A stretch of DNA of 64,000 bases from Kitasatospora mediocidica KCTC 9733 (GCF_000744225.1 NZ_JQLN01000006.1:860256-924255), one strand, 5' to 3'. Shown: positions 8,048 to 17,375, counted from the stretch's first letter. The notes: generated by a model not told the origin, from the letters alone. Translations and numbers: made by a program.

Positions 8048-10143
8048 GCGGACTCCCTGGTGGTGGTGTTCTCCAGTAGGAACGCGGTGATCTCCGTGCG
8101 GCGGCCCTCCAGCCGGCGCCGCAGGAGTGGCGGCAGGGGCGGGCGGGCGGCCAGGCGGTGGGTGATGCGGTCGATCTCGCGTTGCCAGGCGGCGGTGTTC
8201 TCGGGGGTGAGGGCGACGTTTCGGCAGGCCAGTGGCTTGCAGCCGCCGTGGTCGGGGAGTCCTTCGCTGCGGCGGTGGCGGGCGCGTTCACACAGGGCCT
8301 TGGCGTGGTCGTGGACGCAGGTGATGTACTGGCCGGGATAGACGGCCGGGTCGTGCTTGGTCATGAGCCGTCGCAGCCGGTTGTCGTCCAGGACGACGGT
8401 GCCCTGGAAGCGGGCGCGTTCGCCGAAGGTCTCCAGACGGCGGGTGGCCTCGTCGGCGGCGGGGCCGGTGAGGTGGGTGTGCTCGTGGGCGTCGATCGCG
8501 GCCATGAGGTGCTCGCCGCGGGCCAGGGCCTGCTCGCTCTCCACTTCGGCGCGGAAGCCCGACTCGCTGGTGCCCGCATAGCCTTCGAAAACCTGGATGC
8601 AGTGGTGCCGGTAGGCCAGGGCGCCGGCGATGACGCCGCCGGGACGGCGTGCGATGAACCAGGCCAATGTGCGCCTGAACTGGCTGTTTTTCAGATGGAA
8701 GGGCTGCTGGTTGACCATCGGGATGCCGTCGGTGCGGCCGTGGCGCTGGCAGAAGTCGTTGATCCAGGCGGCGAAGGTGTTGAGGCGGGCGTTGGTGCGC
8801 CCGCTGGTCAGCACCTGGCTGACCGCGTTGCGCTTGACGCCGGGACTGTGTTCCAGGCGGGAGAAGAGGTAGTCGGTGCCGGGCGGCTGCAACTGCTCCA
8901 GGACGGCGATCGCCCGGGCTGCGGGTTCGCCGATGTTCCAGGTGGCGGGGACGCCGGCGGGGTCGGCCTCGGCCTTGAAGGCCAGACTGTGCATCTTCCA
9001 GCGGTAGGGCGTCCCGTTCGCGTCGCACTCGGTCCTCAGCCCGCCGCGTCTCAGATGCTTGATCTCGCTGTCGCGGGCACCCGAGAGGAAGGAAAGGACC
9101 AGGTAGCAGGAGTCCTGCAGTATGCGGGCGAGCGCGGCGAGGCTGTCGGGTTCGGTGTGGTCGGCAAGGATCGCTCCGATCCACGGCTCGTCGTCGAGCC
9201 GGCCGAGGATCGGCAGGTCGCTGACGACCTGGGGTGTGAGGCCCACGATGGCGGCGGCCTCGTTGATCAGGTGCCGGTAGCGGCCCAGCGAGATCCGGCT
9301 GCGGCCCAGCGCCTGCGCGACCCCGGTCGCGCTGGGCTCGCCGCGCCAGCCAGGCAGCGGCTTGCCTGCCGCGATGTGTTCGTCCAGCCAGGACCGCAGC
9401 TGGATCGGCAGGTCGCCGTAGACGTGCGGCTCGGCTGGAGCCGGCGGCGGGGTCCGCCAGTGACGGTCCGCGGCGAGGATGTCGGTGGAGAACTCGTCGA
9501 TGAAGCGCATTGCCCAGACGAACAGCGGCCCCAGCACTTCTTCGGGGATCCGTGCGGTGGCGTTCTCGCCGTTGTGGGCCTTGGGTTCGCTCCAGCCGTC
9601 GACGTGGCGCGGGTCGAAGCACAGGACGTCGCAGGACAGGACGCTCCGCCAGAGCCAGAACTTGCGCGCGGCCGAGCGGGCTCTTTGCCGGGCGTCGGCA
9701 GCGGACAGGGACTGGATCAGGAACCGCTGGAAGTCCTCCAGGTCCCGGCCGGTCATGGCATCCAGGCGTCGGGGGCGAGCCGCTGCCCAGCGAAGGAACC
9801 GGACGTACTCGGTGAAGGCGGTGCGGATGGTGGAGACATCGGGCCGGTCCTCGCCCGCCGGGACGGTTCCCGACAGCATCTCGTAGCAGAGTTCCTTGGC
9901 GACCTGCCGATGCGTGGCGGGGATCAGGGTGAAGTCGAGGACGAACCGGCGCTCGTGCTTCTTGAGCATCGCCGGGCCCAGGACCCAGACGTCGTCGCTG
10001 AAGCGCGAGGTCTTCTCCAGCACCGCGCCCACTCGCAGTCGGCGGGCGTGGAAGACGAAGGGGTCGGTGCCGTCCGCACGGACCTCTGGCGGCGAGGCGA
10101 GGTGCGGCAGGGCGTGCAGGGCGGTGGTCACGGCAGTTCGCAT
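8044..10143 (-). CDS. Large tyrosine recombinase (TnpB/integrase type)
   Basis: The protein has 699 residues from ATG 10143, chosen because it overlaps the 3' end of the upstream frame by 16 nt and begins the recognisable N-terminal domain. It has a SAM-like DNA-binding region (about 100-190), then the catalytic domain with Arg in SGARDSEIKHLR (about 355), the His/Arg box FHLKNSQFRRT (about 485), a second His in YRHH and the nucleophile Tyr in EGYAG (about 520). A cysteine-containing C-terminal extension follows, as in Tn554 TnpB. It should catalyse site-specific strand exchange. It is intact and followed by the helper gene; its usual upstream partner recombinase is only a fragment here. Confidence 0.8.
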   Translation of the reverse strand: MRTAVTTALHALPHLASPPEVRADGTDPFVFHARRLRVGAVLEKTSRFSDDVWVLGPAMLKKHERRFVLDFTLIPATHRQVAKELCYEMLSGTVPAGEDRPDVSTIRTAFTEYVRFLRWAAARPRRLDAMTGRDLEDFQRFLIQSLSAADARQRARSAARKFWLWRSVLSCDVLCFDPRHVDGWSEPKAHNGENATARIPEEVLGPLFVWAMRFIDEFSTDILAADRHWRTPPPAPAEPHVYGDLPIQLRSWLDEHIAAGKPLPGWRGEPSATGVAQALGRSRISLGRYRHLINEAAAIVGLTPQVVSDLPILGRLDDEPWIGAILADHTEPDSLAALARILQDSCYLVLSFLSGARDSEIKHLRRGGLRTECDANGTPYRWKMHSLAFKAEADPAGVPATWNIGEPAARAIAVLEQLQPPGTDYLFSRLEHSPGVKRNAVSQVLTSGRTNARLNTFAAWINDFCQRHGRTDGIPMVNQQPFHLKNSQFRRTLAWFIARRPGGVIAGALAYRHHCIQVFEGYAGTSESGFRAEVESEQALARGEHLMAAIDAHEHTHLTGPAADEATRRLETFGERARFQGTVVLDDNRLRRLMTKHDPAVYPGQYITCVHDHAKALCERARHRRSEGLPDHGGCKPLACRNVALTPENTAAWQREIDRITHRLAARPPLPPLLRRRLEGRRTEITAFLLENTTTRESA

Positions 10144-10514
10144 GGGTTCTCGATCAGGTCCAGGAGCGCGTCGTGCGGCTTCTCGGCCTGGGCGTGCTGG
10201 AGTTCGGCGGGGGTGAACTTGGCGAGGATGTCCTGGCGGATGGCGACCCAAGCCGGCCCGTAGCGCGGCCACCAGACCTCCTCGGCCAGTTCGCGGCGGC
10301 GCTGGGCCAAGGCGTCGAGCAGAGCCAGCAGCCGAGGCAGGTGGTCGCGGGTGACCAGGCAGTTCCCGCAGTGGAAGCAGTCGAGGAAGGTGACCTGGCA
10401 CGCTTCCCCGGTGATGGGATGCTGGTCGTGGTCGACGCAGGCCGTCCAGCCGGTGTCCAGCTCTCCGTCAGCGACCTGGCGGGCCTTGTCCGGACCGATT
10501 CCGCTCTCCTCCAT
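10128..10514 (-). pseudogene. C-terminal fragment of a second tyrosine recombinase
   Basis: The 128-residue frame resembles the extreme C-terminus of the partner recombinase in the same modules: GELDTGWTACVDHDQHP, a cysteine motif FLDCFHCGNCLVT, then WWPRYGPAWVAIRQDIL. The homology-like sequence continues upstream of the ATG for at least about 16 codons, so the ATG is not a true start; the catalytic domain is absent. Its stop overlaps the next recombinase start, preserving the original operon order. The truncation lies somewhere in 10.56-10.85 kb, where nothing else recognisable is present. Confidence 0.6.
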
Positions 10515-10844
10515 TGCCCGGGTGTCGACGGGGCCGGGCAGAACCCGGGGCAGTGCTCGTCCACGGATCGCTGCCGGCCAACTCCTCGGTCGTCTGGCCG
10601 CTGGTGGTCCTGACCGTCGCGAGCATGGCTTATGACCTCGGTTTGCGAGCGCTGCGGCAGCGGCAGAGGAAGTAGCACATCGGCGGCGTGAGCCTCAGCT
10701 TCGCCACCTGCGCGGAAGCCCAGCGGGGGCTCCTCCGCCCCTGGCCCGATGGCTCCGGAAGCAGCTGGCCTGGTCCTCTGTGACTTGAGGACCAGGCCAG
10801 CTGCAAGCTCTGGCGGGCGAGGTCGGCCCTGGTGGTCGTGGTCA

Positions 10845-11340
10845 TCAGTGGCTCCCGACGAGTTCGCGCTCACGGCGGCGGGCGGCCAGCTGCTCGCGCA
10901 GGCTGAACTCCTCGGAGTGGTCCTCGGTCATCCAGGCCAGGACGGTGACGGTGACGGGGGGGGGGGGGGGGGGGGGGGGGCAGTTCGTCGCCGTCGATCG
11001 CCCAGGGAACCTCGGGTAGGGCGGGCTGGTCCAGCAGCGGCGCGCACAGGCCGCATGGCAGCACGGTCCGCACGTGCCGGTCGCAGTAGGCCGGGTGCCG
11101 TTCCTCGGCGTGGCGGTGGGTGTCCGCCGGGGCCGGGGCCGAGGGGGGCGGGCCGTGTTCCGGGCGAGTCTGGCCAGGTTCGGCGCCGGAACCGGGTCCG
11201 GCGCCGGCTCCGGGGTGGCCTGCGACGGTGGCCGGGCGGCAGGGCGTGGATGTCCAGCTCGCCCGCGCGCGGCGGGTCCTTCCGGAGAGGCGTTCTCGCG
11301 GTGCAGCCGGGTCAGGGTTCGGACTTCTGCCTCGCTTCGG
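10845..11340 (-). pseudogene. Remnant of an unknown protein interrupted by a poly-G run
   Basis: Minus-strand frames contain two coherent blocks on either side of the G25 tract: RHPAYCDRHVRTVLPCGLC with PEVPWAIDGDEL before it, and VLAWMTEDHSEEFSLREQL ending VGSH after it. The blocks lie in different frames, so the homopolymer both interrupts and shifts the gene. The Cys/His cluster suggests metal binding. Upstream (about 11100-11330) the frame is Pro/Ala-rich. Function unknown; the 5' end abuts an IS fragment. Confidence 0.4.
10956..10980 (+). repeat. Uninterrupted 25-nt poly-G tract
   Basis: Twenty-five consecutive G residues occur inside a broken reading frame. A run this long is exceptional in bacteria, could form a G-quadruplex, and is prone to slippage and to sequencing or assembly error; the true length is uncertain. 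Confidence 0.9.
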
Positions 11341-11857
11341 CTACTCGCCAACCCACCACGTGCTACTGGACTTCGTGCACGTCGCCGAGTATGCCTGGGC
11401 CGCCGCCCACGCCTTCCACAAACCCGGCACCACCGAGGCCCACGCCTGGGATGCCGACCATCTGACCGGGATCCTGGCAGGCCACGCCGCCCGCACCGCC
11501 ACCGAGATGACCACCCAGGCCAAGCGGGAACACCTGCTGGCCGCCCGACGCGAGGCCGTCGACGCCTGCCACCGCTACCTGACCGGCCACCCCGACCAGC
11601 TCCACTACGAGACCGCGCTCAACAACGGGTGGCCGATCGCCACCGGCGCGGTCGAGGGCGCCTGCCGACACCTGATCGCCGACCGCCTCGACATCACCGG
11701 CGCCCGCTGGGGCCTGCCCGGAGCCGAAGCCATCCTGCGACTACGCGCCATCGTCGCCAACGGCCACCTTGACCCCTACTGGCGCCTCCACGTCGCACGC
11801 GAGCACGAACGCCTCTACCCCACCCCGAACCAGCGGCTGTTGCACCTCACCGCTTGA
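11341..11857 (+). pseudogene. 3' fragment of an ISKra4-like transposase
   Basis: About 170 residues match the C-terminal part of ISKra4-family transposases as I know them: HHVLLDFVHVAEYAWAAAHA, then GWPIATGAVEGACRHLIADR with DITGARWGLPGAEA, including the conserved E of VEGACR. The N-terminal domain is missing; upstream sequence of the same frame is unrelated low-complexity DNA, so the left boundary is at about 11341. No terminal inverted repeat pair is evident, since the left end is lost. Confidence 0.7.
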
Positions 11858-11968
11858 TCACAGGACTGCTTGCGGACAGACTGCGACCCATGAGGTTCAC
11901 AGGCGTGCCCACCGACGCGCAGATCACACGCGTCAACGCGGCCCCTCCTTGCATGGGAAGGCCCACCA

Positions 11969-12502
11969 GTGAGCATTGACCTGCCCTCCTTCCGCTACCA
12001 CCCCGATCCCGTCGCCAGCGGATCCATCCGCGAGAGCGCCGGGACCTGCGCCTGCTGCGAGCGCGCCACGGGCTGGATCTACACCGCGACCTTCTACACG
12101 GCCCAGGACGTCAGCGGGCGATTCTGCCCCTGGTGCATCGCCGACGGCAGCGCCGCCGAACGATTCGAAGGTGACTTCACCGACTCATACGGACTCGACG
12201 GCGTCAGTGATGAGACCCTGGAGCACGTCACCCGCCGCACCCCGGGCTTCCACGCCTGGCAGGACCCGCACTGGCTCGTCCACTGCAACGACGCGGCCGC
12301 CTTCATCGGCGAGGTCGGATACGCCGAACTCGCCGCCCACCCCGAGGCGCTCGACCAGCTTCGGACCGACCTACGGATCGACGGCTGGCACGACGCATCC
12401 CAGCTCGAGAACTTCCTGACCCACCTCGGGCAGGGCGCGAGCGCGATGCTCTTCCGCTGCACCGTCTGCGGCACCCACCTCGCCTACGCCGACGCGTCAT
12501 AG
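11969..12502 (+). CDS. CbrC-family (UPF0167) protein
   Basis: The product has 177 residues starting at GTG 11969 with GGGAAGG upstream. It opens with the family signature LPSFRYHPDPVASGSI, followed by paired cysteines CACCERATGW and CPWCIADGSAAERFE, and ends with CTVCGTHLAYAD, so up to six cysteines may bind metal. The E. coli namesake affects colicin E2 tolerance; the molecular role is unknown. The length is standard for the family. It lies just downstream of the IS fragment and has no operon partner. Confidence 0.75.
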   Translation: MSIDLPSFRYHPDPVASGSIRESAGTCACCERATGWIYTATFYTAQDVSGRFCPWCIADGSAAERFEGDFTDSYGLDGVSDETLEHVTRRTPGFHAWQDPHWLVHCNDAAAFIGEVGYAELAAHPEALDQLRTDLRIDGWHDASQLENFLTHLGQGASAMLFRCTVCGTHLAYADAS

Positions 12503-12986
12503 CGACGGTCCAGCACGGGCCTTTCCCTTCAAGGGAACTACACCCAATTGGGATACGCGACCCGATCGCTCCGTAGGACAAGCTGAGGTCCTGGCGCAGG
12601 TGCTCGCCGACGAGCAGCGGCAGCGCGCGCAGCTGCAGACCTTCGTGAACGGCTGGCCCTGGCCTCCCGAGAGCGGGTAGAACGGCGGCCCGCAGCTGCT
12701 GCCACCATCGCCGTGGCCGCCCCGGCATCAGCGGACGTGCCGGACGGCATCTTCAGCAACACTTCAGCCGACGCGATCAAGATCTTCCAGCCCCCTCGTG
12801 TCGACAAGCACACCGACTCCGGAGTGAGGTCACTGCGCCGGCGCCCGCGCCATCAGGGCGCTCGCGCGAGGTCGCTGATGGTCGGCCCTTCGCGGCAAAG
12901 CAGTTCGGCTGGGCATGGACCCGGGCCTGAGGTGGAAGGCTCCACCCGTTCAGCACCACCATGCACCCGGCAGATTGGGATCAACC
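12503..12986. other. Gene-free stretch with a possible C-terminal coding remnant
   Basis: No intact gene is seen. A plus-strand frame at about 12591-12680 reads EQRQRAQLQTFVNGWPWPP and stops; it looks like the tail of a lost protein. A weak hairpin (CCCTT-CAAGGG, about 12526) follows the CbrC gene. Confidence 0.3.
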
Positions 12987-13340
12987 GTGCCCGACATCAC
13001 CCCTCGCGACGTCACGGGAACCAGCGTCCCCGAGGCCGGTCCGCACAGCACAGCAACCGAGGACTCGGACTTCGTGATCCCGGCGACCGAGCCCGTCGCG
13101 GAGAACCTGGGCACGTTGACTCTGCGCTACGTCGACGGTGTTGCCGTGCTGGTCGTCAGCGGCGGCAACACGATCCCCGGAGAACTCGCGGTCGTGGATG
13201 CGAACGGCAACGCCATCGCCACCTACACCCCCGGAGCCCCCAGCGCCCCCACGGCAGCGACCGCCAAGTCCCTGGACGTGTCCTTGGACATCAGCGTTCC
13301 GAACTACAAGATCGACGACGTGATCCAGGCAAGCGCGTAG
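12987..13340 (+). CDS. Hypothetical small beta-rich protein
   Basis: The product has 117 residues from GTG 12987. The first 25 residues are polar and disordered; the rest alternates hydrophobic strands (GTLTLRYVDGVAVLVVSGG, GELAVVDANGNAIATY) with an Ala/Pro/Thr linker and a final amphipathic stretch (VPNYKIDDVIQASA). There is no signal peptide or catalytic motif. The family is not recognised; it may be a small structural or peptide-precursor-type protein. A weak purine-rich site precedes the start. Confidence 0.45.
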   Translation: MPDITPRDVTGTSVPEAGPHSTATEDSDFVIPATEPVAENLGTLTLRYVDGVAVLVVSGGNTIPGELAVVDANGNAIATYTPGAPSAPTAATAKSLDVSLDISVPNYKIDDVIQASA

Positions 13341-13610
13341 CCGGCGCCGAAGCTCAAGGAAACGGCGACAGCGCCAACCCGGCGGGCCCCACGGGTACCG
13401 GCGTAGCCGGACCCGGGGGCCGGAGCGGCTGGGCACCGTGATCGCGGAGGGCGCCCCGGCTCCGCGTTCGGGGCGCCTCACATCTCGGATGCCTGGATGT
13501 GGCCCGGAAGCTCTGGACAGGCAGGGCGGCCCCGACCGTAGGAGCCGGAGGAGAAAGTGGGATGAGTGAGCGGCGCAGCTTTTGATGACTCGTCGCCAGG
13601 AAGTCCACGG

Positions 13611-14537
13611 GTGACGGCTGGTGCGGTGCGGGGTCGCGAAGTGCTGGTTGTTGGTGAGTACTTCGCTGATCTGATCTTCCAGGACCTCGAACGGCCGGTC
13701 CGGCCGGGCACCGAGGTCTTCGCCGGGGCGCTCGACCTGCTGCCCGGCGGGGCCTTCACACCGGCGATGGCCATGCACCGGTTGGACCGCGACGTGGTGT
13801 GGGCCACCGACTTCGGCACCGACCTGTTCAGCTCACTCGTGCTCGGCGCGGCTCGGGCCGAGGGCCTGGACGAGAGCGGCTTTCGTCACCACACGGCTCC
13901 CCTGCGCAGTGTCACGGTGGCGCTGTCGTACCCGGGCGACCGGGCCATGGTCAGCTATCAGGACCCGCACGGGGCGCCGCCGCTCACCGAGTTGCTGCGC
14001 GAGCACCGCCCCGAGGTGTTGATGTTGCCCCACTTGCGTTTCGGCGCTGAGCTGAAGGCATCCCTGTCGGTCGCGCGTCAGCTCGGCACTCTGGTGTTCA
14101 TGGACTGCCAGGACGTGCCCGCCACCCTCGACACGCCCACGGTGCGCGAGGTCCTCGCCGACGTGGACGTCTTCGCCCCCAACGCCGACGAGGCACTGCG
14201 GCTGACCGGTGCGGGCACGGTCGACGACGCGCTCGACCTGCTGGCCGGACTCGTGCGCACCGTGATCGTCAAGCGCGGAGGCGAAGGGGCCAGCGCGGTG
14301 CAGGAGGGGAAACGGTACGACGTTCGCGCCGTCCCGGTCGACGTCGTGGACACCACCGGAGCGGGTGACTGCTTCAACGCCGGCTTCGTGCACGCCCTCC
14401 TCGCGGGGAAGCAGCTTCCCGACTGCCTCGCCGCCGCCGTCGCTTGCGGCGCCGCCGCCGTGACCGGCCCGGGCTCCAGCCGCGCCCTCGACCGTGCCGG
14501 GCTGCTGCACTGGCTTGCTCGCGTCCCCCGACTCTGA
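13611..14537 (+). CDS. PfkB-family carbohydrate kinase
   Basis: This ribokinase-fold sugar kinase transfers ATP phosphate to a sugar or nucleoside. The first strand is REVLVVGEYFADLIF, the N-terminal signature is LLPGGAFTPAMAMHRL, and the C-terminal signature DTTGAGDCFNAGF carries the catalytic Asp (GAGD). The length of about 308 residues is typical. The start is uncertain: GTG 13611 places the first strand near residue 8, but GTG 13566 and 13626 are possible. The best Shine-Dalgarno (GGAGGAG, 13547-13553) instead fits ATG 13562 of a 7-codon mini-ORF, whose stop overlaps a 9-codon mini-ORF ending over GTG 13611. It lies 165 bp upstream of the HAD-GT20 gene, suggesting a shared sugar or compatible-solute pathway. 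Confidence 0.8.
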   Translation: MTAGAVRGREVLVVGEYFADLIFQDLERPVRPGTEVFAGALDLLPGGAFTPAMAMHRLDRDVVWATDFGTDLFSSLVLGAARAEGLDESGFRHHTAPLRSVTVALSYPGDRAMVSYQDPHGAPPLTELLREHRPEVLMLPHLRFGAELKASLSVARQLGTLVFMDCQDVPATLDTPTVREVLADVDVFAPNADEALRLTGAGTVDDALDLLAGLVRTVIVKRGGEGASAVQEGKRYDVRAVPVDVVDTTGAGDCFNAGFVHALLAGKQLPDCLAAAVACGAAAVTGPGSSRALDRAGLLHWLARVPRL

Positions 14538-14702
14538 TGCTCTGTCCACCCGCCGCGTCACCGAGCCCGAACCCCGGCCGTCGCACACGGTGGCAGGCCC
14601 CGTTCACTTGGTGATCGCCTCGTGTTAGCGTCCGGTGATCGTGAGCTGACACGAGCGGACGCGCGTGGGCCCGGCCCTTCGCGCGCCGAAGGGGGGCACC
14701 GA

Positions 14703-16841
14703 ATGAGGATTCTGGTCACCGACCTGGACGGCACGCTGCTGGGCGGCTACCGGGCCGACCGCCGGCGACTACAGGGCGCGCTGGCCCGTCATCCGGAGCT
14801 GACGGTGGTCTTCGCGACCGGTCGCGGCCTGCCCTCGGTACGCGAGGTGCTGCGGGACCCGCTGGTACCCAGGCCGCGCTGGATCATCGCGGACGTGGGG
14901 GCGAGCGTCCTCGACGGCGTCTCATTGACCCCGGTCGAGCCCCTGCAGCGAAGGTTACGCAGCGGCTGGCCCGGAGCCCGACGCGTCCGCGCCGCACTAC
15001 GCCGCCTGCCCGGCCTGACGTACCAGCACGGCGTGGCCCAGGACGGCCGCTGCTCGTTCCACCTGCGACCCGAACAGCTCACACGGGAGCTCACCGACAC
15101 GGTGGAGGCGTTGGGCTGCACATGGCTCTATTCCGCGGACCGCTACTTCGACGTGCTGCCGCCGGCGGCGAGCAAGGGGGCCGCGCTGGCGGCGCTTGCC
15201 GCCGAGCAGGGCTGGCCGATGTCCTCGGTCCTGGTGGCCGGCGACTCCCTCAACGACCTGTCGCTCTTCGGGCTCGGCGCGCACGCAGTGATCGTCGGTG
15301 GCGCCGAGCCCGCCCTCCTCGACGCCGTACCCGAGGACGAGCGCGTCCACCGTCCCGACCGGCCGGGCGCCGCCGGGATCCTGTCGGCCCTTCAGGAACT
15401 GGGCTGGGTGGAACGGGAGTACCCGCTCGTGGTCGGCTACCACCGGCCACCGCTCACCTGGACCTCTGACGGATGGCGGCCACCCGCAAGCCCCAACGGC
15501 ATCCTGCCCACCCTGCGCAGCCTGTTCACCGGGAACCCGCAGGCTGTCTGGACCACCGCCGCGGTCCTCGACACCGAGGAGGTCCATGGTCCCGACACGC
15601 GCTCGGCGCCGCTGGACCGCCACGACACCGGACTTCCGCTCTCCTTCGTCCGGTTGAGCCCCGCCGAGTGGTCCGGGTACTTCCACCAGGCGTGCAAGGA
15701 GGCGCTCTGGCCGGTGCTGATGTCCCAGCCGGAGCGCCTGCGGTTCGACCCGGACGCCTGGGCCCACTACCGCGAGGTGAACGCCCGCTTCGCCGACCAC
15801 ATCCAGGCCCGGGCCGCACCGGGTGCCACGGTCTGGCTGCACGACTACAACCTGTGGCTCGTCCCCGGACTGCTCCGCCCGGCACGCCCGGACCTGCGGA
15901 TCGGCTTGTTCCACCACACTCCCTTCCCGCCCGCGGACGTGTTCGCCGCGCTTCCCACCGCCGGGGAGATCCGTGCCTCGCTGAGCTGCCTGGACTGGGC
16001 CGGATTCCACACCGAGGCCTTCGCCGACTGCTTCCGGCGGGTCCTCGCCCGATCCCCGCGGATGCCCCGGCTCGGCGTGCATCCGCTGGGCATCGACCGC
16101 GGCGCCATCGCCGCACTGGCTCGCGCCCGTGCCCGCCTGCCCCGGGCCGGCGCGGCCGAGGGGGCACTGGTGCTCTCCGTCGAGCGCCTGGACTACGCCA
16201 AGGCCCCGGTCGAGAAGGTGGAAGCCATCGCCGCGCTGCTCGCCCGCCGGCCCAGGTTGCGCGGACGACTCGGGTTCCGCCTGGTGTGCCCGCCGCCCGA
16301 GGCCGGCATCACCTCCCACGACGCGACCCGTCAGCGGCTGGAACGCCGCATCATCGAAGTCAACCGCGACTGGGGCACCGGAGACTGGCGACCCATCGAA
16401 TACCTGCCGCGCAGCCTGCCGCTGGCCGAGGTGATCGACCACTACCTCGCGGCCGACGTGTTCTGGGTGACCTCCCTCCAGGACGGAATGAACCTGACCG
16501 CGAAGGAGTTCATCGCCGCCCAGCACGCAGCCGACCGCTCCGGTGTGCTGGTGCTCTCCCGTCACGCCGGCGCCGCCGCACAGCTGGGCACCGCGGCGCT
16601 CCTCACGGAGCCCCACTCACCCGCCGACCTCGTCGAAACCCTGCACCGGGCGCTGACGCTCGCCCCCGACGAGCGCCGCATGCGGCTGGACCGCCTAGCG
16701 GACCTGCTGGGGCACAGCCACCCCATGGACTGGGCCTCCGACATCACCACCGCCATCCGAGGCGGCGACCCGAATCCCGGCCGAGGGGGCCCCCGCAGTC
16801 CCGAGTACGCCCGGAGCGGCCGCGTTCACTCGACTGGTTGA
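14703..16841 (+). CDS. HAD phosphatase-GT20 fusion, probable glucosylglycerol-phosphate synthase/phosphatase
   Basis: The 712-residue bifunctional protein starts at ATG 14703 with GGGGGC upstream. Residues 1-230 form a HAD phosphatase (nucleophile DLDGTLLGG, FATGRG, SKGAALAAL, GDSLND at about 180). Residues 240-700 form a trehalose-6-phosphate-synthase-like GT-B enzyme: HDYNLWLVPG (about 380), FHHTPFPPADVF, VERLDYAKAP (about 495), TSLQDGMNLTAKEF (about 594). The HDYNLW form and this domain order are what I know from bifunctional GgpPS enzymes, which make the osmoprotectant glucosylglycerol from ADP- or GDP-glucose and glycerol-3-phosphate. A trehalose or other glycoside product is possible. 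It probably acts with the PfkB kinase upstream. Confidence 0.7.
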   Translation: MRILVTDLDGTLLGGYRADRRRLQGALARHPELTVVFATGRGLPSVREVLRDPLVPRPRWIIADVGASVLDGVSLTPVEPLQRRLRSGWPGARRVRAALRRLPGLTYQHGVAQDGRCSFHLRPEQLTRELTDTVEALGCTWLYSADRYFDVLPPAASKGAALAALAAEQGWPMSSVLVAGDSLNDLSLFGLGAHAVIVGGAEPALLDAVPEDERVHRPDRPGAAGILSALQELGWVEREYPLVVGYHRPPLTWTSDGWRPPASPNGILPTLRSLFTGNPQAVWTTAAVLDTEEVHGPDTRSAPLDRHDTGLPLSFVRLSPAEWSGYFHQACKEALWPVLMSQPERLRFDPDAWAHYREVNARFADHIQARAAPGATVWLHDYNLWLVPGLLRPARPDLRIGLFHHTPFPPADVFAALPTAGEIRASLSCLDWAGFHTEAFADCFRRVLARSPRMPRLGVHPLGIDRGAIAALARARARLPRAGAAEGALVLSVERLDYAKAPVEKVEAIAALLARRPRLRGRLGFRLVCPPPEAGITSHDATRQRLERRIIEVNRDWGTGDWRPIEYLPRSLPLAEVIDHYLAADVFWVTSLQDGMNLTAKEFIAAQHAADRSGVLVLSRHAGAAAQLGTAALLTEPHSPADLVETLHRALTLAPDERRMRLDRLADLLGHSHPMDWASDITTAIRGGDPNPGRGGPRSPEYARSGRVHSTG

Positions 16842-16860
16842 GCCGCCAGTCCGTGGGCCG

Positions 16861-16907
16861 GCCCTGGTGGACCAGGGCTTCAAGGACGAGGTCGTCATCC
16901 ACGGTGC
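16861..16907 (+). pseudogene. Sliver of an IS5-type transposase
   Basis: The frame ALVDQGFKDEVVIHGA matches a block I recognise from actinobacterial IS5-family transposases, but it is only 16 codons long and runs straight into an unrelated repeat at 16908. It marks a recombination junction. Confidence 0.4.
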
Positions 16908-16980
16908 GATCCATGGTGGGAGGACCGCGTGCTGCACACCAAGCTCTACCCGGCGAAGGGCCGTCGGGTGTGACCTGTTT
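16908..16980 (+). repeat. Copy of the repeat at 63298-63375
   Basis: This stretch encodes DPWWEDRVLHTKLYPAKGRR and a final Val before its stop, then TGTGACCTGTTT. It is about 90% identical to 63298-63375, where the sequence is the 3' end of a 40-codon ORF. Here the 5' part is replaced by the IS5 sliver, so this copy is a displaced 3' end. Confidence 0.7.
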
Positions 16981-17375
16981 GGTTGTGGCGGGTCGGTGAT
17001 TGGCTGAGGAGGCTTGTTATCGGGCTGGGGGTTTGATGGGTTGGTTGAGAAGGATCCGGGCCGTGGTGGGGTCGTGTTCGGGGCGGGGCTGGTTCTGCGG
17101 AGGTGTTGCCGGCTGAGTATCAGAGCGCTGTGACCTGCTGGTTTTGTTGGTTGGTTGAGGACTTGCAGGTTGCGTGAGAAATGGTGGGGATTCCCGCAGT
17201 CTGGATGAGAGCCCTGGCCGCCGTCTGTTCGTCGCAGGCCCGCTCCGGCCCGGTGCGCGCCGCAGCCGGTTCCTGACGCGCCACACCGGGCCGACGTCGG
17301 GGGCGGCGAGGTGGAGCTGGCAGGCGTAGTCGAGGGCGTCTGTGGGGGTGCCTGCTTTCCGTCCCGCTGCCGGGA
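16981..17375. other. GT-rich gene-free stretch
   Basis: The plus strand is markedly G+T-rich with runs such as GGTTTTGTTGGTTGGTTGAGG and a further CTGTGACCTGCTGG motif at 17128. A minus-strand frame (about 17280-17350) reads DALDYACQLHLAAPDVGPVW and could be a tiny coding remnant. No intact gene is seen. Confidence 0.35.

Noticed and set aside
8158..10263. Long plus-strand open frame (701 codons)
   Set aside because: It lies opposite the tyrosine recombinase with all catalytic residues; it is a shadow of its third-position GC bias.
14997..16616. Long minus-strand open frame (539 codons)
   Set aside because: Shadow of the HAD-GT20 gene; no coherent domains.
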